A DNA stretch of 64,000 bases from Rhodococcus ruber NBRC 15591 (GTDB taxonomy: Bacteria > Actinomycetota > Actinomycetes > Mycobacteriales > Mycobacteriaceae): positions 1 through 64,000 of the forward strand of contig NZ_BCXE01000025.1 in assembly GCF_001894945.1 (NCBI RefSeq). Direction: 5' to 3'. Every line of letters starts with the position of its first letter. Position 1 is the first letter of the stretch. A program made the position numbers and the translations under genes. This document shows positions 58,832-64,000 of this stretch, in pieces. The notes under the pieces were generated by a model, which saw nothing but the letters and a program-made list of their open reading frames with translations, ran no database searches and was not told the DNA's origin.

Positions 58832-60378
58832 CGGTCACCTCCGGCGGTCACGGGGCGCAGCGCCCCCTTGACGAGCTTGCCGGTGGGCGTCCGGGGCAGC
58901 GCAGCGACGAAGTCGACGCTGCGCGGGCACTTGTACCCGGCGATGCGGTCGCGGCAGTAGGCGATCAACTCGGCGGCGAGCGCCTCGTCGCCGGCAACGC
59001 CCACCGCCGGCTGGACGACCGCCCGGACCGATTCGCCCATCTCGGCGTCGGGCACGCCGATCACCGCGACGTCGAACACCTTGGGGTGCAAGGCGAGTGC
59101 GTTCTCGATCTCCTGCGGGTAGATGTTGACCCCGCCGGAGATGATGGTGAACATGGCCCGGTCGGTGAGGAAGAGGTAGCCGTCCTCGTCGAGATATCCG
59201 ATGTCCCCGGTCGTCGCCCAGGTGGGGTGGAGCGGGTGGCGCGACTCGGCCGTCTTCTCCGGATCGTTGTGGTACTCGAAGCTGTACCCGGGACGTTCGA
59301 AGTAGATCGACCCGATCTGCCCGGGCGGCAACTCCGTTCCGTCCTCGGCGCAGATGCGGGCACGGCTGGGGTGGCCGTGACCGGTGCGGCCCACGGTGCC
59401 GGGTTTGCGGAGCCACTCCTGCGGCGAGACGAGGGTGCTGCCGACGGATTCGGTGGACGAGTAGTACTCGTAGATCCGCTCACCCCACCAGTCGATCATG
59501 GCGCGCTTGACCTCGACCGGGCACGGCGCGGCCGAGTGGATGGCCACCCGCATCGCGGACAGATCGTAGCGGCCGCGGGCCCGTTCGGACAGCTTCAGCA
59601 ACCGGACGAAATGCGTGGGCACCCACTGACTGTGGGTGACGCGGTGGCGCTCGAGGTCGGCGAGGCAGGTCTCGGCGTCGAACCTGCCCGCGACGATCGC
59701 GGTGCCCCCGAGGGCCTGCGCCGCGGCCCCGAACCGCAGCGGCGCAGCGTGGTAGATCGGCGCCGGGGAGTAGTACACGCAACCGTCGTCGAAGCCGAAA
59801 CTCTGCAGCAGGCCGACCGCGTTGGAGGCCGCCTGCTCACCGACCTGCACTCCGCTGAGCGCGGGCTTGATCCCCTTCGGCCGGCCGGTCGTGCCCGACG
59901 AGTAGAGCATGTCCGTGCCGCCGGGCTGGTCGGCCGGCGGGGTGGTGCTCATCGCGGCGATCTCGGCTTCGTATCCGAGGTGTCCGGGTATGTCGCCGCC
60001 GAATGCCAAGCGGTGCCGCACCTTCGGCGTGTCGTCGGTAACGGCGACGGCAAGGTCGGCGAGCGGCGCGGAGACCACGAGTGCGGTGGCGTCGCAGTCG
60101 TCGACGATGTAGGCGACCTCGGAGGGGGCGAGATGCGTGTTGACGAACGTCACGTACATTCCGGAACGTACTGCCGCCCAGTACAGTTCGAATGCGGTGG
60201 CGTCGTTGACCGACAGCACCGCGAGGTGGTCCCCGAGGCCGAGGCCGTGGGCGCGGAGCCAGTGTGCGAACTGCACCGAACGGTCCTCGAGCTCACGGTA
60301 GCTCACCACACGGCCGGTGGCGGCCTCGATCGCCGCCGGCTTGTCCGGGGTGACCGACGCGTAGCGTCCGGGATACAT
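58828..60378 (-). CDS. Acyl-CoA synthetase (FadD, AMP-forming)
   Basis: A 516-residue adenylate-forming ligase: P-loop YSSGTTGRPKGIKP, YYSSTESVG, TGDIGYLDEDGYLFLTDR and the C-terminal catalytic lysine in RTPTGKLVKG. It activates a carboxylic acid to acyl-CoA for the surrounding dehydrogenases and hydratase. ATG at 60378 has AAGGAG upstream. The chain length or ring nature of the substrate cannot be told. Confidence 0.9.
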   Translation of the reverse strand: MYPGRYASVTPDKPAAIEAATGRVVSYRELEDRSVQFAHWLRAHGLGLGDHLAVLSVNDATAFELYWAAVRSGMYVTFVNTHLAPSEVAYIVDDCDATALVVSAPLADLAVAVTDDTPKVRHRLAFGGDIPGHLGYEAEIAAMSTTPPADQPGGTDMLYSSGTTGRPKGIKPALSGVQVGEQAASNAVGLLQSFGFDDGCVYYSPAPIYHAAPLRFGAAAQALGGTAIVAGRFDAETCLADLERHRVTHSQWVPTHFVRLLKLSERARGRYDLSAMRVAIHSAAPCPVEVKRAMIDWWGERIYEYYSSTESVGSTLVSPQEWLRKPGTVGRTGHGHPSRARICAEDGTELPPGQIGSIYFERPGYSFEYHNDPEKTAESRHPLHPTWATTGDIGYLDEDGYLFLTDRAMFTIISGGVNIYPQEIENALALHPKVFDVAVIGVPDAEMGESVRAVVQPAVGVAGDEALAAELIAYCRDRIAGYKCPRSVDFVAALPRTPTGKLVKGALRPVTAGGDR

Positions 60379-60410
60379 CCGAGCTCCTTCCACCTGCCCT
60401 GACGGGACGG

Positions 60411-61568
60411 TTACAGGCCGAGGTCCTTGGCAATGATCGTCTTCATGACTTCGCTGGTGCCGCCGTAGATCCGGCTGACGCGGGTGTCGGCGTAGAGCCG
60501 GGCGATCGGATACTCGGTGATGTAGCCGTACCCGCCGTGCAGCTGCAGGCACCTGTCGATCACGCGACCGGCGACCTCGGTGCAGAACAGCTTCGCCCGG
60601 GCGGCGTCGGCGACCGACAGCTCGCCCCGGTCGAGCAGCTCGAGGCAGTGGTCGGCGAAGACCCGTGCCGCCTGCACCTCGGCGGAACATTCCGCGAGAA
60701 CGAACTTGGTGTTCTGGAAGGAGGCCACCGGCTTGCCGAACACCGTGCGGTCCCGGGTGTACGCGAGGGCATGCTCGATCGCGGCCGCGGCCTGGCCCAC
60801 CTGGTTCAACGCGATGCTCAGACGTTCCTGGGGCAGGTTGTGGGCGAGATAGCCGAAGGCCTTGCCCTCCTCGCCGAGGAGATTCTCCACCGGCACCTTC
60901 ACGTCCTGGTACGACAGCTCGGCGGTGTCCTGCTGGTGCAGACCGAGCTTGTCGAGCTTGCGGCCGACGGAGAACCCCTCGGCGTCGGTGGGGACGCAGA
61001 GGATCGACAGTCCGGCGCGACGGTCCTCCGGGTCGAACGGGGCGGTGCGGCACACGGTGAGGACCAGGTCGGCGGTGACGCCGCCGGTGATGAACGTCTT
61101 CGCGCCGTTGACGACGTAGTGCGAGCCGTCGGCGGACAGCGTGGCCGTGGTGGCGATGCTGGCCAGGTCGGAGCCGGTGCCGGGCTCGGTCATCGCGACG
61201 GCGGTCATCATCCGCCCGGACGCGAAGTCCGGCAACCAGCGCTTCCGCTGCTCGTCGGTACCGTATTCGAGCAGGTACGGCAGGATCAGGCAGGAGTGCA
61301 CGGTATAGGAGCCGAAGGACACCCCGGCCCGCGCCACTTCCTCGAACACGATGGCGTTGTACTTGAAGCTCGCCTCGCCGCCACCGCCGAACTCCTCGGG
61401 CACCTGGATGCCGAGGATGCCGAGTTCACCGAGGCGGTGGAAGAACTCGCGCGGGGGCCGGCCCAGCTCGTCCCACTCCTCGCGATGCGGCAGCACCTCT
61501 CGCGCGATGAAATCGCGCACCATGGACCGGAATTCGTCGTGCTCCCGGCTGAAGATCGTCCGCTCCAC
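60411..61568 (-). CDS. Acyl-CoA dehydrogenase (FadE)
   Basis: A 385-residue FadE: VAMTEPGTGSDLASIA, GAKTFITGGVTADLV, QLHGGYGYITEYPIARLYAD and IYGGTSEVMKTIIAKDLGL, with Gly at the medium-chain Glu position. GTG at 61568 has GAAGGGAAT upstream. Second gene of the operon, 47 bases after the crotonase. Confidence 0.9.
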   Translation of the reverse strand: MERTIFSREHDEFRSMVRDFIAREVLPHREEWDELGRPPREFFHRLGELGILGIQVPEEFGGGGEASFKYNAIVFEEVARAGVSFGSYTVHSCLILPYLLEYGTDEQRKRWLPDFASGRMMTAVAMTEPGTGSDLASIATTATLSADGSHYVVNGAKTFITGGVTADLVLTVCRTAPFDPEDRRAGLSILCVPTDAEGFSVGRKLDKLGLHQQDTAELSYQDVKVPVENLLGEEGKAFGYLAHNLPQERLSIALNQVGQAAAAIEHALAYTRDRTVFGKPVASFQNTKFVLAECSAEVQAARVFADHCLELLDRGELSVADAARAKLFCTEVAGRVIDRCLQLHGGYGYITEYPIARLYADTRVSRIYGGTSEVMKTIIAKDLGL

Positions 61569-61615
61569 GGCCGTATTCCCTTCGTTGCGTGCGGCGACCC
61601 GCGAGGGCGCGGCGG

Positions 61616-62425
61616 TCAGTTCCCGGTGAAGTTCCCGCCGCGGCGTTCGAGGAACGCCGAGAGGGCCTCGCCGTGGTCGGCGGTGTGGTGCGAGAGGGCC
61701 TGGAACGCCGCCGAGAGCTCGAGGATGCTGTCGAGATCCTGGCGCTGCCCCTCGCGCATCAGCTTCTTGGTCATGCGCAGTGCGTGCGGCGGGTTCGAGG
61801 CGACGCGGGCGGCGAGCTCACCGGCCGCGGCGAGCAGCTGATCGGGTTCGACGACCCGGGAGACCATGCCCCACTCGAGCGCGGTGGCGGCGTCGACGCG
61901 GTCGCCGGTGAAGGCCATCTCCGCGGCCCGCGCCGCACCGATGGCGCGGGGCAGCAGCCAGGCGCCGCCGTCGCCGGGGATGATGCCGAGCTTGACGAAG
62001 CTCTCGGCGAAGAACGCGGTGTTCGAGGCGATCCGCATGTCGCACATCATGGCCAGGTCGCAGCCGGCGCCGACCGCGGGACCGTTGACGGCGGCGATGA
62101 TCGGCACCTCGCAGTGGTAGATCGCCTTGGGCAGCCGTTGGATTCCGCGACGGTAGCCCTCCCGCAGCTGATGCGGGGCGCCCCCGAACATCCCCGTACG
62201 GTCGGCCATGTCCTTGACGTTGCCGCCGGCCGAGAACGCGCTCCCGGCGCCGGTGAGGATCACCACGCGGGTCTCGTAGTCCGCGTTCGCCTCGTCCACG
62301 AGCTGCACCAGCCGCTCGACGACGTCGTCGCCGGAGATCGGATTGCGCGCCTCGGGCAGGTTGATCGTCCACGTCGTGACGTGGCCTTCGCGGCTGGAGA
62401 GTACGACGTCCTCGGGTGCGCTCAT
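61616..62425 (-). CDS. Enoyl-CoA hydratase/isomerase (crotonase)
   Basis: A 269-residue crotonase. The oxyanion-hole glycines are in FSAGGNVKDM and PAVGAGCDLAMMCD, and the acidic catalytic residues lie in FFAESFVKLGIIPGDGG. It hydrates enoyl-CoA from the neighbouring FadEs. ATG at 62425 has AAAGGACC upstream. First gene of the operon, with a perfect 12-bp palindrome 47 bases before the start. Confidence 0.9.
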   Translation of the reverse strand: MSAPEDVVLSSREGHVTTWTINLPEARNPISGDDVVERLVQLVDEANADYETRVVILTGAGSAFSAGGNVKDMADRTGMFGGAPHQLREGYRRGIQRLPKAIYHCEVPIIAAVNGPAVGAGCDLAMMCDMRIASNTAFFAESFVKLGIIPGDGGAWLLPRAIGAARAAEMAFTGDRVDAATALEWGMVSRVVEPDQLLAAAGELAARVASNPPHALRMTKKLMREGQRQDLDSILELSAAFQALSHHTADHGEALSAFLERRGGNFTGN

Positions 62426-62471
62426 GCGGAGGTCCTTTCGGCCGACGGAACGGCAGGCAGCAGATTAGGTC

Positions 62472-62483
62472 GAACGATCGTTC
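62472..62483. promoter_or_regulatory. Palindrome GAACGATCGTTC before the acyl-CoA operon
   Basis: Perfect 12-bp palindrome (CGAACGATCGTTCA in context) in the promoter region of the crotonase gene. Its size and AACG/CGTT arms fit TetR operators, and a TetR gene is in the operon. Confidence 0.6.
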
Positions 62484-62542
62484 AAATTACTGTGCCGAGG
62501 ACCCGTTGTAAAGAGGGGGACGCCGCGACGGCCGGGCCGGCC

Positions 62543-62634
62543 GCGCTCACGCGAAGTCGAACGCCCGCGCTCACGCGAAGTCGAACGCCCGCGCTCACGC
62601 GAAGTCGAACGCCCGCGCTCACGCGAAGTCGAAC
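62543..62634. repeat. 24-bp repeat (3.8 copies) multiplying the end of the permease gene
   Basis: GCGCTCACGCGAAGTCGAAC + GCCC repeats at 62543, 62567, 62591 and 62615 (last incomplete). On the minus strand every unit encodes FDFA and TGA, all in one frame. The first-read copy (TGA at 62621-62619) is the true gene end. Confidence 0.97.
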
Positions 62635-63959
62635 AGGGGTGGGAGCACGCACACCACCAGCGCCGCCCAGATCCCGAAGACCGGCAGGTAGCGGGTCTGC
62701 CAGCGTTCGACGGAGCCGAACCCGCGGCGGCCACGGACGAACCCGAACAGGAGCCGAGCCGACCAGGTGAGACCGACCAGCAGAACCAGGTTCATCCCGA
62801 GTGCGGCCACCTTGTTCGGAGTGAAGCCGAACTCCGCGATTCGCGTGAGCATGGCGGTCAGCATGAGCACGTCGACCACGAGCGCAAGGACGACGAGGAC
62901 GAGTTGCAGGCGGTCGAACAGGTCGGGCGGCAGATGCGGCTCGCGGGCGGAGACCGCGTACAGCAACAGGCCCAGGACGACGACGAGGATGAGGTCCATC
63001 AGGATCAACAGATTCCGGTCGACGTCGACGACGCTTCCCGTCGTCGCGAGGGCCGCGAGCAACACCAGCAGCATGACGATCGTGACGGGGGTGAACACGC
63101 GGGTGAGGACGGGCGCGATGTTCTCCACCACGTTCTGCTTCGCCTCGACCAGCCAGGCGGCGACGACGACCGCGCCCGCCGCGCCGAACGGCAGCACCCA
63201 CTCCTCGACGACCCACTCGGCATCCGTGCCGAGCGCATCGAACGCGCCGATCGTCAGACCCACCAGCACACCCCCGCCGAGGGCGAGAAGGGTGAGATAG
63301 ACGACCCATTCGCCGGTGAACCGGATGAAGTCCATCCGGCGCCGGTCGGACCGCCACTCGCCACCGACGTAGGCGAGACCGACGACGAACCACAACACGA
63401 TCGGGGTGTGGATCGCGACGATCACCTCGGTCGAACCGCTCGGGACGAAGGGGTATCCGTTAGTCACGGCCGCCGCCAGCGCGAACGGCACCAGCAGCGC
63501 CACGGCGCCGCGGGGCGACATCCGGCGCTTCCACGCGAAGTAGGCGGCGAGGAACGGGAGCACGAGCAGGCCGAGGTTGCGCGCGACGACGCCCTCGTCC
63601 AGGGTCGCCAGTCCCGCCTTCAGTGCGACGGCGCCGCCGACGGCGAGCGCGAGAACGACGAGCAACTCACGTCTGGGCCGGGGACCGCTGCCGTCCGCGG
63701 CGACGGACGTCAGGACGAGTTGCTTCCAGAGCCGATCGGAATGCTCGCGCGCGAACTCCCGGGAGATGTCGTCCACGCTGCCCATGCGCTTGACCGCGAC
63801 CAGGAAAGCCTCGTCGGCCGCCAGACCCGCGGCGGACAGATCCGAGATCTGGTCCCGCAGATGATCTTCCATCTCGTCGGCGTCGGCGGTGGAGATCACG
63901 CGACGCCGTTCGACGTAACCTCGCCATCGGCCGATCTGCGTCTCCAACGCGGCGTCCAT
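62619..63959 (-). CDS. Permease-prefix-domain polytopic membrane protein
   Basis: A 446-residue protein. The N-terminal cytoplasmic region (residues 1-80, RRRVISTADADEMEDHLRDQISDLSAAGLAADEAFLVAVKRMGS in sections) is the permease prefix domain seen in proteins linked to PadR regulators. About ten TM helices follow (residues 88-446), without transport motifs. Function unknown. ATG 63959 is chosen. The gene ends in a 24-bp repeat that copies its last four codons and stop. Confidence 0.8.
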   Translation of the reverse strand: MDAALETQIGRWRGYVERRRVISTADADEMEDHLRDQISDLSAAGLAADEAFLVAVKRMGSVDDISREFAREHSDRLWKQLVLTSVAADGSGPRPRRELLVVLALAVGGAVALKAGLATLDEGVVARNLGLLVLPFLAAYFAWKRRMSPRGAVALLVPFALAAAVTNGYPFVPSGSTEVIVAIHTPIVLWFVVGLAYVGGEWRSDRRRMDFIRFTGEWVVYLTLLALGGGVLVGLTIGAFDALGTDAEWVVEEWVLPFGAAGAVVVAAWLVEAKQNVVENIAPVLTRVFTPVTIVMLLVLLAALATTGSVVDVDRNLLILMDLILVVVLGLLLYAVSAREPHLPPDLFDRLQLVLVVLALVVDVLMLTAMLTRIAEFGFTPNKVAALGMNLVLLVGLTWSARLLFGFVRGRRGFGSVERWQTRYLPVFGIWAALVVCVLPPLFDFA

Positions 63960-64000
63960 CACGACCACCCGGGGGCCGCGGGCATCTCCGCGCAGCGCCA
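63959..64000 (-). CDS. 3' end of an upstream gene, possibly a PadR regulator (partial)
   Basis: On the minus strand a frame that ends with TGA at 63961-63959 overlaps the ATG of the membrane protein (TGATG). The visible C-terminus reads WRCAEMPAAPGWS. Permease-prefix genes usually follow a coupled padR gene, which is the only reason for the suggested identity. The rest is outside the window. Confidence 0.3.
   Translation of the reverse strand, partial: WRCAEMPAAPGWS

Noticed and set aside
57036-58838. A single 600-residue fusion of TetR and FadE
   Set aside because: The frame merely runs through the antisense-like part of the TetR gene. TetR has its own clear frame, and fadE starts at 58184 with a ribosome-binding site.
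62543-62634. CRISPR-like array
   Set aside because: 24-bp units without spacers. They duplicate a gene end.

Overview
The window is very GC-rich, codes densely on both strands, and looks chromosomal. It suggests a mycolic-acid actinobacterium, most likely Rhodococcus or a close relative. The evidence is the gene order pckG, two GTPase-like genes, trmB, NYN protein, mmpL3 (the same order as the mycobacterial Rv0211-Rv0206c block), a PtpB-type phosphatase next to a FadE gene, a WhiB protein, a Ddn-like F420 oxidoreductase, many FadE/FadD/MaoC genes, and many GTG and apparently leaderless starts. I saw no rRNA, tRNA, CRISPR array, prophage or intact insertion sequence.

Layout. 1-4.2 kb: cysteine synthesis (cysK-cysE), a VOC protein and GTP-dependent PEP carboxykinase. 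4.5-11.7 kb: the mmpL3 neighbourhood, with a coupled pair of degenerate dynamin-like proteins diverging from trmB-NYN-mmpL3. 11.8-22.4 kb: membrane and signalling genes (DUF2339, DUF1707, a flavoprotein with a SARP/AfsR regulator, a MacRS-like two-component system, a HAMP adenylate cyclase). 22.4-27.1 kb: a YbhN-like membrane protein, YceI, DUF3054, a POT peptide transporter and a TauE/SafE permease. 27.2-30.7 kb: two tandem lipoprotein PBPs, the second lacking the catalytic motifs. 31-38.6 kb: an ABC-F protein, hydrolases, a methyltransferase, a TetR regulator, an esterase-like protein without its nucleophile, and an acyl-CoA dehydrogenase under a KstR-like site. 38.7-45.2 kb: a coupled operon (N-acyl-D-amino-acid deacylase family amidohydrolase, TetR, hydrolase, Ddn-like) diverging from a D-threonine aldolase, then a MocR regulator and its divergent partner. 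45.9-50.8 kb: two divergent acyl-CoA operons (acyl-CoA dehydrogenase-GntR-MaoC against CitE-MaoC-WhiB) sharing an identical promoter element. 51-53.8 kb: a DrrAB-type exporter and an azoreductase. 53.9-62.4 kb: an eight-gene acyl-CoA catabolic operon (crotonase, FadE, FadD, TetR, FadE pair, PtpB-like phosphatase, CaiB). 62.6-64 kb: a permease-prefix membrane protein, and the likely end of its upstream regulator gene.

Three themes recur. A long palindrome built on GAATGTCACAT occurs at three intergenic places, with a fourth half-copy at the left edge. Short tandem repeats of 14-24 bp cluster at gene 3' ends, in two cases multiplying the stop codon itself. Several genes have a -10-like hexamer exactly 6-7 nt before the start codon, which indicates leaderless mRNAs. 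Three sets of genes keep a full-length frame but have lost catalytic residues: the second PBP, the GDXG esterase and the dynamin-like pair. No single locus is certainly a new system. The best candidates are the PBP/pseudo-PBP pair, the pseudo-dynamin pair beside mmpL3, and the mirrored acyl-CoA regulon.
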